DNA of 64,000 nucleotides from an uncultured Paracoccaceae bacterium (GCA_947493745.1 CANLSM010000002.1:62001-126000); one strand, 5' to 3'. Positions 1 to 7,357 are shown, counted from the stretch's first letter. Notes: generated by a model not told the origin, from the letters alone. A program made the numbers and translations.

Positions 1-1634
1 GCAAAGGCCGTGATGAGCTCAGCCCCCAGCCCGGTGCTTTCCGCACTGGTCTGACCACCCATCGAGTTTACGATCAAAAGCGTACATTGACCGGTATCCT
101 GCGATGTGAGTTGAACCCTGATCCGGGGTTTCATGCCGTCTGCTGCCCCTAGGTACTTCATCGCATTGGTCATCGCCTCGGAGACGAGCAGGGACAACGG
201 AACGGCCTGATCGGGGAAAAGCAGCAGATCTTCGACATTCTGCGTCAGATCAACCGCGCTCGCCGTCTCGGACCCGATCTCGACCGTCTTGTCGACAATC
301 TCGCGCACCAATGCGCCGACATTTACCCGGCCCGAGTGCTGCGATTGATACAGATCGCGATGGATCGTCGCGAGGCTGAGCACCCTGTCCTGAAGCCGTC
401 GCAGCGTGATTTTGGTCTCTGCGTCGGAAATCTTGCGGATTTGCATGTTCATGATGGAGGAGATGAGCTGAAGGTTGTTCTTCACCCGGTGATGCACTTC
501 CTTCAGCAGCACGTTCTTGTCGCGAAGAGCATTTTCCCGGTCATGAAGGGCATTTTCGAGCTGCGCCTCATCCTGAAGAATGGTCTCGGCCATCGCGGTG
601 AAATCCTGCTGCATCTCGGCGATTTCCACTGGCATGTCCGATATCGGTGGAGCCGCGGCGAGCATCCGGCTTCGCGCAAACTGGTTCATTTGGCGGCCCA
701 GATTGCGGATATGGCGCACTGCCAGCCTGTGAACGGCAAAAAGCGCGACCAGCAGGCTGGTGATCCACATCAGCGCGGGAAAGATCGCCGGTGGAAGCTT
801 TGAGGAATAAAGATTGGCCGGGCCGGTGCGATCATCCCAGACGCCAAGCACATAGACCGTGTCATCAACGACCGGAACGACCGTGAAAATCCGTTCCTCG
901 CCGTTTCCGTTGATCCCGGTAAATGCATGCCGATCTTGGTTGCTGAGGGCCGTCAGGGGCACGTCTCCCGGAAGCTCTCCCTCAACCGCGTCCATCTCGC
1001 CCTTGGCGGTGAGAACGGATCCCATGGGGTTGAACGTGACCAGCTCTCGTAGCCCGGCCTGCGATTGCTGATCGACTGAATCTGCAAGTTGGTCATGGGG
1101 GATCGATATTGATACGAACCCTTCAAGCTGACCATCCACGAAATAGGGTTGGGAGACGATGATAACCGACACACCACTCATCGGAGCGGTTTCATTCTTC
1201 AGAACATTTTGCCTGGGGTTGGCCATGAGTTCGTCAAACTCGGCGCTATCGCTGAAGTCATACGCCTGCCCGGAAGACGAGCACGTCATCCATCCCGAGA
1301 CAGGAATGATCCCGACAAAGCTGTAACTCGGGTTGGACGTGACAAACGGTTGTAGCCGCTGCACACAGAGCGCGCTGTTCTCCGTTATGGTAGTGGCAAG
1401 CGTGCCCAACAGGTTGGCAGCACCGAAGGCGCGCTGAATGACCCGGCGCTCACTGATGGCCGATTGCTCGGTCAACGCGAGAAGCGCCAGTTCGGTGTTC
1501 TGTTTGGCCTGCAAGGTAACCTGGCGGGTCTGGCTGACCGCGATCAGGCCGACAGGGAGAAGAGCCAGAGACAGAAACGCCACCACCCGAAGGCGGAGGC
1601 TTCTGTACCATTTTTGCCGGACTTGCGGCTGCAT
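1..1634 (-). CDS. HisKA_2-type sensor histidine kinase, PhyK-like (partial, 3' end outside window)
   Basis: Membrane sensor kinase; 544 codons are visible before it leaves the left edge. A hydrophobic segment near residues 17-33 and a second near 280-300 flank a periplasmic sensing region of about 245 residues. The cytoplasmic part has the HisKA_2 phosphoacceptor motif LLKEVHHRVKNNLQLIS (His near residue 380) and an ATPase N-box, SEAMTNAMKYLG. The start is ATG 1634, sharing a TGATG junction with the ecfG stop, so the two are probably translationally coupled. Kinases of this class phosphorylate PhyR in alphaproteobacteria; the operon position makes that the likely role here, but partner specificity is inferred. 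Confidence 0.88.
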   Translation of the reverse strand, partial: MQPQVRQKWYRSLRLRVVAFLSLALLPVGLIAVSQTRQVTLQAKQNTELALLALTEQSAISERRVIQRAFGAANLLGTLATTITENSALCVQRLQPFVTSNPSYSFVGIIPVSGWMTCSSSGQAYDFSDSAEFDELMANPRQNVLKNETAPMSGVSVIIVSQPYFVDGQLEGFVSISIPHDQLADSVDQQSQAGLRELVTFNPMGSVLTAKGEMDAVEGELPGDVPLTALSNQDRHAFTGINGNGEERIFTVVPVVDDTVYVLGVWDDRTGPANLYSSKLPPAIFPALMWITSLLVALFAVHRLAVRHIRNLGRQMNQFARSRMLAAAPPISDMPVEIAEMQQDFTAMAETILQDEAQLENALHDRENALRDKNVLLKEVHHRVKNNLQLISSIMNMQIRKISDAETKITLRRLQDRVLSLATIHRDLYQSQHSGRVNVGALVREIVDKTVEIGSETASAVDLTQNVEDLLLFPDQAVPLSLLVSEAMTNAMKYLGAADGMKPRIRVQLTSQDTGQCTLLIVNSMGGQTSAESTGLGAELITAF

Positions 1635-2191
1635 CAAAAGGAAGTGCGCCCGCTGCCCGACACAACTGCCATGGTGCTGCTATCTGTCAGTTCCAGGGCC
1701 TCATCCTCGTTCAATCCGAGCTCCTCACTCAGCCGGGCCCGTCCTCTGTTGGTCCGGCTCTTGATGGTCCCAACGGCGACGTTGCACATCTCTGCAGCCT
1801 CTTCATATGAGAAGCCGTTTGCCCCGACAAGAATGAGCGCCTCCCGCTGTTCGTCAGGAAGCTGCTCAAAGGCCACTCTGAAATCCGCAAGCTGCAGGCG
1901 ACCGTCATGGGCGGGTTTGACGGACAGCTTCTCAGAGAAGGTGCCGTCAACATCGGCAACCTCACGTTTCAGTTTGCGGCGACTGGAATAGTAGGTGTTG
2001 CGCAAGATGGTGAAGAGCCACGCTCTCAGGTTCGTTCCGCGCTGAAACTTGTCAATGTTCGTCCAGGCTTTGACAATCGTGTCCTGCACCATGTCATCGG
2101 CTGTTGCCGAGTTTCGGGTGAGGCTGAGCGCAAATGCCCTCATCGCCGGCAGATGCTCTACCAGCTCGTCCTTGGGATCCGGATTGCTCAT
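1634..2191 (-). CDS. ecfG: EcfG-family ECF sigma factor of the general stress response
   Basis: A 185-residue ECF sigma factor with only regions 2 and 4. Region 2 carries DDMVQDTIVKAW near residues 32-43 and RAWLFTILRNTYYS near 56-69; region 4 carries LPDEQREALILVG near 111-123 and the helix-turn-helix GFSYEEAAEMCNVAVGTIKS. It directs RNA polymerase to GGAAC-N16/17-CGTT promoters and is held inactive by NepR. Its ATG overlaps the nepR stop as ATGA, and its stop overlaps the kinase start. An EcfG-type promoter upstream of nepR suggests autoregulation. Length and context fit the family; only the symbol varies between genera (ecfG, sigT, rpoE2). Confidence 0.95.
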   Translation of the reverse strand: MSNPDPKDELVEHLPAMRAFALSLTRNSATADDMVQDTIVKAWTNIDKFQRGTNLRAWLFTILRNTYYSSRRKLKREVADVDGTFSEKLSVKPAHDGRLQLADFRVAFEQLPDEQREALILVGANGFSYEEAAEMCNVAVGTIKSRTNRGRARLSEELGLNEDEALELTDSSTMAVVSGSGRTSF

Positions 2192-2355
2192 TTGTTTTGA
2201 TCGCCCTCGAGATCCTGTTGCTTCAGCTGAGAAAGCAGGTCCTTGAACCGGTCAGGCAATTCCTCGCCAGCTATGTCGGAATACACCTTCTTGAGATTCT
2301 CATCTATGAGGGTGTCCGGCTTCGACTCAGAGTTGTCTTTGCTTTTTGACATCAT
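2188..2355 (-). CDS. nepR: NepR anti-sigma factor
   Basis: A 55-residue protein (54 if the second of two adjacent Met codons is used). The core ENLKKVYSDIAGEELPDRF followed by KDLLSQLKQQ is the two-helix NepR signature that binds EcfG and, under stress, is captured by phosphorylated PhyR. The N terminus is charged and probably disordered. Its stop overlaps the ecfG ATG as ATGA, giving equal dosing of sigma and anti-sigma factor. It starts about 50 bases downstream of a minus-strand EcfG-type promoter (2408-2432). Too small for default ORF thresholds, but motif and position leave little doubt. Confidence 0.94.
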   Translation of the reverse strand: MMSKSKDNSESKPDTLIDENLKKVYSDIAGEELPDRFKDLLSQLKQQDLEGDQNK

Positions 2356-2400
2356 TTCAGTATGAACCTGCTCATCATTGACAAAAGTTGCTCTTACTCA

Positions 2401-2432
2401 GGAACATAACGCGGGTCCATGCGTTTGGTTCC
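2401..2432. promoter_or_regulatory. Interlocked divergent EcfG-dependent promoters for phyR and nepR-ecfG
   Basis: Plus strand: GGAAC at 2401-2405, a 16-base spacer, CGTT at 2422-2425, facing phyR. Minus strand: GGAAC at 2432-2428, a 16-base spacer, CGTT at 2411-2408, facing nepR. Each -10 lies inside the other promoter's spacer, so the 32 bases form an approximate dyad. Both match the EcfG consensus exactly. The geometry implies a positive loop in which EcfG drives both its own operon and its anti-anti-sigma factor, and the two polymerases cannot bind at once. Confidence 0.9.
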
Positions 2433-2479
2433 GAAAAACTCGTGAACGGGTGTCAATTTCATCGTGGAATGGAGACGAG

Positions 2480-3274
2480 ATGACAGATTTTTCCACCAAG
2501 GTTGCCGAATGTCTGCCTTATCTGAGGCGCTATGGTCGCGCGCTGACCGGATCACAGGAAAAGGGAGACGGCTATGCGATGGTGACATTGGAGGCGATCC
2601 TGAGTGACCGGACCGCAATTGATGAGAAGCTGCCGGTGAAGGTGGCGCTCTTCCAGTGCTTTCATGCGATCTGGAGAAGTTCGGGCGGCGTGATATCAGA
2701 CGATGAAGAGGGTATCTTTGCCCGGGCTCAGTCCATCCTCGCTGACCTGACGACCGATACGCGGGAGGCGCTTCTTTTGAGGACCGTCGAAAACTTCAGC
2801 ATCCGCGAAGTGGCCCAAATCATGCGGGTGGAGCCCGATGATGTCCAGCATCTGCTGCAGATTGCGCGCGCCGAAATGCGAAAAGCGGTTTCGGGCCGTG
2901 TCATGATCATTGAAGACGAGGCGATTATCGCAGCCGACCTCAAGATGATCGTGACAGATGTCGGTCATGAGGTGACAGGCGTGGCGCGGACCCGTTCCGA
3001 AGCGGTGGATCTGGGAACAACGACCAAGCCGGATCTGATCCTGGCCGACATCCAACTGGCGGACAACTCATCGGGCATCGATGCCGTAACTGATCTGTTG
3101 GCGGAGCTCGGCCAGATCCCGGTGATCTTCATCACCGCATTTCCCGAGCGTTTGCTGACCGGCGAGCGACCGGAACCCGCGTTCCTGATTTCCAAGCCCT
3201 ATACGGAAGACCAGGTGCAGTCGGCTGTCAGTCAGGCGATGTTCTTTGCATCGACAGAGACACTGATCGCCTGA
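2480..3274 (+). CDS. phyR: PhyR anti-anti-sigma response regulator
   Basis: A 264-residue protein with an N-terminal ECF sigma-like domain (about 1-130) and a C-terminal receiver (about 138-260). The receiver shows the acidic pair in MIIEDEAI, the phosphoacceptor Asp190 in ILADIQL and Lys239 in LISKPY. Phosphorylation exposes the sigma-like domain, which sequesters NepR and frees EcfG. I chose ATG 2480 rather than the upstream in-frame start at 2378, because 2378 precedes the promoter at 2401-2425 and 2480 has a GGAG ribosome site and gives the usual family length. Divergent from nepR-ecfG-kinase. Confidence 0.95.
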   Translation: MTDFSTKVAECLPYLRRYGRALTGSQEKGDGYAMVTLEAILSDRTAIDEKLPVKVALFQCFHAIWRSSGGVISDDEEGIFARAQSILADLTTDTREALLLRTVENFSIREVAQIMRVEPDDVQHLLQIARAEMRKAVSGRVMIIEDEAIIAADLKMIVTDVGHEVTGVARTRSEAVDLGTTTKPDLILADIQLADNSSGIDAVTDLLAELGQIPVIFITAFPERLLTGERPEPAFLISKPYTEDQVQSAVSQAMFFASTETLIA

Positions 3275-3364
3275 TTTGACCGATGCCGGTCGCCACATTC
3301 TCAGGGCGTCCGGCATAACGCCCTTAACGGTTATCCAGTTCCCTCAAAAAAATAAATAATATCA

Positions 3365-3389
3365 GGAACATAATGCGGTTTTTCTTGTT
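3365..3389 (+). promoter_or_regulatory. Probable EcfG promoter of the PRC-barrel gene
   Basis: GGAAC at 3365-3369, a 16-base spacer, then TGTT at 3386-3389 (consensus CGTT, one mismatch outside the GTT core). The -35 and the following bases (GGAACATAA then GCGG) closely repeat the phyR promoter. It lies about 55 bases upstream of the ATG at 3444. Confidence 0.72.
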
Positions 3390-3443
3390 TGTTTAATAGG
3401 TCGCCATTGCGACCAGACACTTCAAACAAACAGGAGATCACTC

Positions 3444-4178
3444 ATGAAGAAGTTTCTCATGACAACTGCACTCGTTGCGGCAACTGCAATGCCTGCGGCG
3501 GCCGAAAAATATGCGACCACGGACATCTACATGTCGGCGGCCACTGATGTGAATATCATGGCTTCGGACTTTGTCGGCAGCCGCGTCTATGTCTCGGAGA
3601 AAGAGTTCGATCGCACAGCCGCCAATGGCGTCGATGCCGAGTGGGATGACATCGGCGAAATCCATGATGTTGTCCTGTCGCGGGACGGCAACCTCGATGC
3701 GATCCTCATTGACGTTGGTGGCTTTCTGGGCATCGGCGAAAAGACCATCGCCGCACGTATGGACCACCTGAGTTTCGTCAGCGACGGCGAGGGTGCTGAC
3801 GAGTATTTCGTCGTCTTCAAGGCGTCCAAGGCCGAGCTTGAAGCCGCACCTGCCTTCGATGTGGCATCGCTTTCGCAGATGACCTATGGCGATGCGACCG
3901 AGGTTGCCAAGACGGACCTCACTGCCGAGATGCTGACCGGCAGCCCGGTCTATGACGCGAATGACAAATGGATCGGGGAAGTCTCCGAGCTGATCCTGAC
4001 ATCGGATGGACAGGTTTCGAAGGCTGTTGTCGATGTGGGCGGTTTCCTTGGCCTTGGCGAAAAGCCTGTGGCGCTGGAGCTTGATGCCATGACGGTCAAC
4101 CGCGATGGCGACGAGATCCGCGTTCGGGTCGATGCGACCAAGAAGGCTCTGGAAGCGATGCCGACCTATAACAACTGA
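3444..4178 (+). CDS. Secreted protein with two tandem PRC-barrel domains
   Basis: A 244-residue protein with a Sec signal peptide (MKKFLMTTALVAATAMPAAA, cleavage near residue 21). Two PRC-barrel-like repeats follow, roughly residues 50-125 and 160-235. Each carries the same core, DVGGFLGIGEK near 92-102 and DVGGFLGLGEK near 197-207, preceded by an IGE(I/V) strand and a short D-G turn, so the protein arose by internal duplication. PRC-barrel proteins are frequent members of alphaproteobacterial general stress regulons; their periplasmic function is not established. It has a good AGGAG ribosome site, an EcfG-type promoter upstream and a strong terminator downstream, so it is a single-gene unit. 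Confidence 0.85.
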   Translation: MKKFLMTTALVAATAMPAAAEKYATTDIYMSAATDVNIMASDFVGSRVYVSEKEFDRTAANGVDAEWDDIGEIHDVVLSRDGNLDAILIDVGGFLGIGEKTIAARMDHLSFVSDGEGADEYFVVFKASKAELEAAPAFDVASLSQMTYGDATEVAKTDLTAEMLTGSPVYDANDKWIGEVSELILTSDGQVSKAVVDVGGFLGLGEKPVALELDAMTVNRDGDEIRVRVDATKKALEAMPTYNN

Positions 4179-4201
4179 TCGAGATCAGTGGCAAAAAGGA
4201 A

Positions 4202-4232
4202 GGGCCCGGTATTGAACCGGGCCCTTTTTTTT
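4202..4232 (+). terminator. Rho-independent terminator of the PRC-barrel gene
   Basis: A perfect 9-base stem, GGGCCCGGT (4202-4210) with ACCGGGCCC (4216-4224), a 5-base loop and eight T residues at 4225-4232. It begins 24 bases after the stop codon. Confidence 0.95.
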
Positions 4233-4283
4233 GTCCGATGGAAAAAACAGCCTGGGCGGTTTCGCCTCGCTTGCGTGCAATGT

Positions 4284-4481
4284 TCAGTTCGAGACTTCAG
4301 CTTCCCCTGTTATCCCGTTGATCTGTACGTCGGCCCCTTCTGGCGCATCTCCACTCAGGGAAATCCAGGCAAGAAAGACAAGAAACAGGATTGCGGCAAG
4401 ACCGACCGCGCCGATAAGACCGAACAAGGCGGGACGATGCCGCTTGGCCTGCTTTTCAACGTTGGTGTCAGGTGCACTCAT
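4284..4481 (-). CDS. Small single-pass membrane protein of unknown function
   Basis: 65 residues: a charged N terminus with KRHR near 13-16, one hydrophobic helix near residues 19-43 (FGLIGAVGLAAILFLVF) and a short acidic periplasmic tail. An AGGAC ribosome site sits 8 bases upstream of ATG 4481. I do not recognise the family. It lies beyond the dps terminator, so it probably has its own promoter; I found no EcfG match there. The topology (N-in, tail outside) is predicted from charge only. Confidence 0.6.
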   Translation of the reverse strand: MSAPDTNVEKQAKRHRPALFGLIGAVGLAAILFLVFLAWISLSGDAPEGADVQINGITGEAEVSN

Positions 4482-4532
4482 ATCAGTAGTCCTTTCTCAA
4501 TGGGTGTCGCTTTAACGCGCAACGGCGGTGGT

Positions 4533-4572
4533 AAAAAAAACCTGGGGCGGGCATCCCGTGTCGGGGCGCCCG
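4533..4572 (-). terminator. Probable rho-independent terminator of dps
   Basis: Read on the minus strand, a GC-rich hairpin (4572-4548, about ten pairs with one mismatch) is followed seven bases later by eight T residues (4540-4533). It begins 33 bases after the dps stop codon. Confidence 0.7.
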
Positions 4573-4604
4573 CGAACGGCTTCGTGAACTGGTCTTCCGG
4601 AATG

Positions 4605-5102
4605 TTAGTCGGCGTATATCGCCCTCAACATCCAGGCGGCTTGTTCGTGGAACGCGGCACGTTCGGTGGCGAGGTCCTCGGTCACCGGATCTTCGTGCTC
4701 ACCGGCGATCTTGATCAGTCCGCGCAGCCTGTGCGCCATCCTCTCATGATCCTCTGAAAGGTCACGGCACATCTCGCCGGCGCTCGGCAGTTCGGCTTTG
4801 TCCTCGATTACCGATGCGGACATGATCTCGGAGAGGTTGAAGGGCGCAACCTGACCCAGGGCCCGAATACGTTCAGCAAGAACATCGGCTGCCTTGAACA
4901 TGTCATTGTACTGCGTTTCTGTCAGATTGTGGATGGAATAGAACAGCGGTCCTTCCACGTTCCAGTGGTAGGCATGGGTCTTGAAGACGAGACGATACGT
5001 GTCCGCCAGCGCCGATCCGAGGGCTTTGGAGACCGCCTCGGGCCGCTCCACGCCGGATTTCACATCGTGACTTTGTGGCATTACGTTGAGCGAACTTGTC
5101 AT
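4605..5102 (-). CDS. dps: Dps-family DNA-protection ferritin-like protein
   Basis: 165 residues, the usual Dps length. The inter-subunit ferroxidase residues are in place: His46 (HWNVEG), His58, Glu62, Asp73 and Glu77 in ADVLAERIRALG. Dps dodecamers oxidise and store iron with hydrogen peroxide and protect DNA in stationary phase. The start has an AAGGAG site eight bases upstream. It follows the DUF1328 gene on the same strand by 86 bases, with a perfect hairpin (5148-5174) between, and is followed by a terminator. Dps is a classic general stress regulon member, and its position inside this island agrees. Confidence 0.92.
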   Translation of the reverse strand: MTSSLNVMPQSHDVKSGVERPEAVSKALGSALADTYRLVFKTHAYHWNVEGPLFYSIHNLTETQYNDMFKAADVLAERIRALGQVAPFNLSEIMSASVIEDKAELPSAGEMCRDLSEDHERMAHRLRGLIKIAGEHEDPVTEDLATERAAFHEQAAWMLRAIYAD

Positions 5103-5147
5103 TTCTGCTCCTTATCAAAAGATTGTTCTTTTGGAATTGTTTCATCA

Positions 5148-5174
5148 CGCCCGGCCTTCCGTTCCGGCCGGGCG
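5148..5174. other. Perfect 9-base GC hairpin between the DUF1328 gene and dps
   Basis: CGCCCGGCC (5148-5156) pairs with GGCCGGGCG (5166-5174) around a 9-base loop. No T run follows on either strand, so it is not a classic terminator. It could attenuate or process a DUF1328-dps transcript. Confidence 0.5.
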
Positions 5175-5188
5175 CGCCACACTCAGGC

Positions 5189-5356
5189 TCAGGAGGCCTT
5201 GCGCAGCAGCCGCATCACAAGGGTTGCGACAAAAAGTACCAGGAAGATGAAGAAAAGAACCTGCGCAATTCCAGCTGACGCAGTTGCAATTCCTCCAAAT
5301 CCGAACACCCCGGCGATGAGGGCGACAACAAGAAATACAAGTGACCAATAAAGCAT
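5189..5356 (-). CDS. DUF1328-type small membrane protein (YtjA-like)
   Basis: 55 residues and almost entirely hydrophobic: [20 protein letters not shown] opens a first helix, followed by the GGIA segment, a second helix ([16 protein letters not shown]) and a basic tail, RLLRKAS. This is the DUF1328 pattern of two transmembrane helices. Members are often stress-induced in alphaproteobacteria; no biochemical function is known. An AGGAAA ribosome site precedes ATG 5356. A candidate EcfG promoter at 5427-5452 faces it, and dps lies downstream on the same strand. Confidence 0.85.
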   Translation of the reverse strand: MLYWSLVFLVVALIAGVFGFGGIATASAGIAQVLFFIFLVLFVATLVMRLLRKAS

Positions 5357-5426
5357 CGTTTTTCCTTTCGTTATTCACATTTGTTCATGTTTCCGCAGCC
5401 AATCGTGTGGCGTCGTATGATCTTTA

Positions 5427-5452
5427 AACTGGTGGGAGACAGAAATTGTTCC
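5427..5452 (-). promoter_or_regulatory. Candidate EcfG promoter for DUF1328 (and possibly dps)
   Basis: Minus strand: GGAAC at 5452-5448, a 17-base spacer, AGTT at 5430-5427 (consensus CGTT, GTT core kept). It lies 71 bases upstream of the DUF1328 ATG and about 20 bases from the divergent DUF883 promoter, repeating the divergent layout seen at 2401-2432. Confidence 0.55.
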
Positions 5453-5472
5453 GGACGGGCGGAAAGTTTTTT

Positions 5473-5498
5473 GGAACTTTAGCGCCAATGGCCACGTT
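5473..5498 (+). promoter_or_regulatory. EcfG promoter of the DUF883-holin operon
   Basis: GGAAC at 5473-5477, a 17-base spacer and CGTT at 5495-5498, an exact match to the EcfG consensus. The ATG of the DUF883 gene is 40 bases further on, at 5538. Confidence 0.85.
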
Positions 5499-5537
5499 GG
5501 GCCTGCGAACAACAATTAACAGACAAGGAGTGACGAC

Positions 5538-5870
5538 ATGGCACGCGCAACCGTATCGAACGGCAAAAGCTCAGAGGTGGCGGCGGCTGATCTGGCCGAG
5601 CAGATCGAAACCATCCGAACCGATCTCAACCACCTGACGACCCTCATGACCGATCTCGGGAAGACGAAGGCGGCGGATTTGTCGAAAGCGGCCCGCGAAA
5701 AGGTCGAAACGGCGAAAGCCAAAGGCCAGGAAAGTGCCGAAATGCTCAAGGGACACGCATCTGATCTTCAGGATCAGGCCCACGACTTCGTTCAACGTCA
5801 ACCTGCTACCGCTCTGGGCGTCGCCGCCGGTATCGGCTTTCTCGTCGGATTTCTGAGCCATCGGAAATAA
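5538..5870 (+). CDS. DUF883 (YqjD/ElaB-like) membrane-anchored protein
   Basis: 110 residues. A long amphipathic, probably coiled-coil region (about 12-85, rich in Ala, Lys, Glu and Asp) is followed by a C-terminal helix, ALGVAAGIGFLVGFL, ending in SHRK. This is the DUF883 layout, in which the C-terminal helix anchors the protein in the inner membrane; E. coli YqjD is ribosome-associated in stationary phase. It has an AAGGAG site, an exact EcfG promoter upstream, and is followed 3 bases later by the holin-like gene. The ribosome link is known for homologues only. Confidence 0.85.
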   Translation: MARATVSNGKSSEVAAADLAEQIETIRTDLNHLTTLMTDLGKTKAADLSKAAREKVETAKAKGQESAEMLKGHASDLQDQAHDFVQRQPATALGVAAGIGFLVGFLSHRK

Positions 5871-5873
5871 CTG

Positions 5874-6212
5874 ATGTTTGGTCTGAAAGAAATGGCAGCC
5901 CGCACCGCCCGACAGGCGGGTCTCGCCTCTGGCGGGGCGCTGATGATCTGTGTCGGCGTTGGCTTCCTCACGCTCGCGGCCTGGATCTATCTTGAGATCA
6001 GCTTCGGCGCCCAAATTTCCGCGCTCATCATTGCCGGTTTCTATCTCGGCGTCGGCTTCATCCTGCTCGGTCTTGCGGGAAGCGGCTCCTCTCAGCCGGT
6101 GCCGGAGAGCGAAGAGAAACAAGCGCCCGAAAGTGCCGAGGGACCCCCGATCATGCAGGCGTTTCTCTATGGCTTGCAGGCCGGGATGGCTGCGGATCGA
6201 CGGCGATCCTGA
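5874..6212 (+). CDS. Phage-holin-like (DUF1469-type) membrane protein
   Basis: 112 residues. Two hydrophobic helices (ALMICVGVGFLTLAAWIYL near 22-40 and SALIIAGFYLGVGFILLGLA near 49-68) are followed by a Glu/Pro-rich cytoplasmic tail. The layout resembles the holin-X/DUF1469 family, which commonly sits beside DUF883 genes; a lytic role is not implied. It is co-transcribed with DUF883 (3-base gap) from the EcfG promoter at 5473. Its last 62 bases overlap the end of the convergent receiver-like gene. Confidence 0.75.
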   Translation: MFGLKEMAARTARQAGLASGGALMICVGVGFLTLAAWIYLEISFGAQISALIIAGFYLGVGFILLGLAGSGSSQPVPESEEKQAPESAEGPPIMQAFLYGLQAGMAADRRRS

Positions 6213-6543
6213 CCAGGATATCACTGATCATTTCAGAGCTAAAGGGCCGGGACACGACGAAACGTGCCCCGGCCCGTCTTGCAAGGCCGCCCGCGTCATT
6301 CAGGAAAACGAGGTGCCCCCCTTGATCTTCCACGTCGCCGGGCAGGTCCGACGCGAGAACATCAGCGCTGGGAAGGCCTACAAGAGTTGCGAGAACGCCG
6401 GACATGACTGACAGCTCCGCGCGTGCATCCTCAATTGACGTTGCCAGCGATACGGTCGCGCCGACGAAGGTCTCTGAGATCGCTTCCGCCAGATCCAGAG
6501 CAACGATCGGGTTCGGCTCCACTATCAGAAATTGCTTTTCCAT
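6151..6543 (-). CDS. Stand-alone receiver-like protein lacking the phosphorylation residues
   Basis: 130 residues with the alternating strand-helix pattern of a receiver domain. Strand 1 (QFLIVEPNPIVALDLAEAI) has Glu9-Pro10 where receivers have an Asp pair. Strand 3 (VLATLVGLPSAD) ends without the phosphoacceptor Asp, and the conserved Lys is replaced by Arg99 in VVSRPF. It therefore probably acts as a protein-interaction pseudo-receiver. ATG 6543 was chosen because it starts at the domain edge; longer in-frame extensions run into the Crp/Fnr gene. It diverges from that gene and converges on the holin-like gene with a 62-base overlap. Partner unknown. Confidence 0.7.
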   Translation of the reverse strand: MEKQFLIVEPNPIVALDLAEAISETFVGATVSLATSIEDARAELSVMSGVLATLVGLPSADVLASDLPGDVEDQGGHLVFLNDAGGLARRAGARFVVSRPFSSEMISDILVRIAVDPQPSRPASHRETPA

Positions 6544-6628
6544 GAGGAATCCCTCGATCCGGTAAGGAAATATCATGGAACCGGCCGCCAGGATGTGCAT
6601 TAAACTATGACATAGCAGGTGATTGAAA

Positions 6629-7357
6629 ATGGCTACCGATTGCAAAAACTGTCCACTTCGTCGGCGTGATCTCTTTGTGGAGTTCTCGGCTGAGGAACTT
6701 GCGTTTATGCGCAATTTCAAGGCCGGTGAACTTGTGATCGATGCAGGCACCCCGCTTCTGATGGAGGGGTCGAACAGTCCGCAGCTTTTCACGGCTCTGC
6801 ATGGGATGGGCCTGCGTTACAAGACCCTGCCCAATGGCCGTCGACAGGTCGTCAACCTGATCTATCCGGGTGATTTCATCGGGCTTCAGGCGGCTGTCAT
6901 GGGGGAGATGGGACATTCTGTCGAGGCGACAACGCGCATGACACTTTGTGTGTTCGACCGGTCCGAATTCTGGACATTCTTCAAGAGCAGCCCGAGCCGT
7001 GCTTTCGATATCACCTGGCTGGCCGCCATCGAGGAGCATTTCCTAGGCTCGTCACTGGCAACTCTGGGACAGCGCACGGCGTTGCAGGCGGTTGCTTGGG
7101 CCCTGTCGCGTATCTTTCTGCGGGGTCAGGCGCTCGAGATTGTCAGAAACAGCTCCATGCCGTTTCCCTACCGACAGCAGGACCTCGCTGATGCGTTGGG
7201 ATTGTCACTGGTCCATACCAACAAGACGCTCGGCAAGTTGCGGGACCGGCAGATGGCAAGCTGGAGCGATGGTGTGCTTCAGATCAACAACATGACCAAG
7301 CTTTGCGAAGTGGCGCAGGTCAGTGATGAGCCATTGCCGCGGCGACCGATCATGTAG
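6629..7357 (+). CDS. Crp/Fnr-family transcriptional regulator
   Basis: 242 residues. A cyclic-nucleotide-like sensor domain (about 15-130) is joined by a long helix to a C-terminal winged helix, with the recognition region DLADALGLSLVHTNKTLGKL near 190-209. The N terminus has Cys5 and Cys8 (DCKNCPLRR) as in FnrL/FixK relatives, but no obvious third N-terminal Cys, so an oxygen-sensing iron-sulfur cluster is unlikely though not excluded. ATG 6629 has an AGGTGA site; the alternative TTG at 6623 lacks good spacing. It diverges from the receiver-like gene. Target genes are not evident. Confidence 0.85.
   Translation: MATDCKNCPLRRRDLFVEFSAEELAFMRNFKAGELVIDAGTPLLMEGSNSPQLFTALHGMGLRYKTLPNGRRQVVNLIYPGDFIGLQAAVMGEMGHSVEATTRMTLCVFDRSEFWTFFKSSPSRAFDITWLAAIEEHFLGSSLATLGQRTALQAVAWALSRIFLRGQALEIVRNSSMPFPYRQQDLADALGLSLVHTNKTLGKLRDRQMASWSDGVLQINNMTKLCEVAQVSDEPLPRRPIM

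Noticed and set aside
2378-2479. Upstream extension of PhyR starting at 2378
   Set aside because: The promoter at 2401-2425 lies downstream of that start, so transcription would begin after it; the 2480 start also gives the family length.
6577-6601. GGAAC-N16-CATT as a third EcfG promoter upstream of the Crp/Fnr gene
   Set aside because: The -10 loses the conserved GTT core (CATT instead of CGTT), so I did not list it as a promoter.
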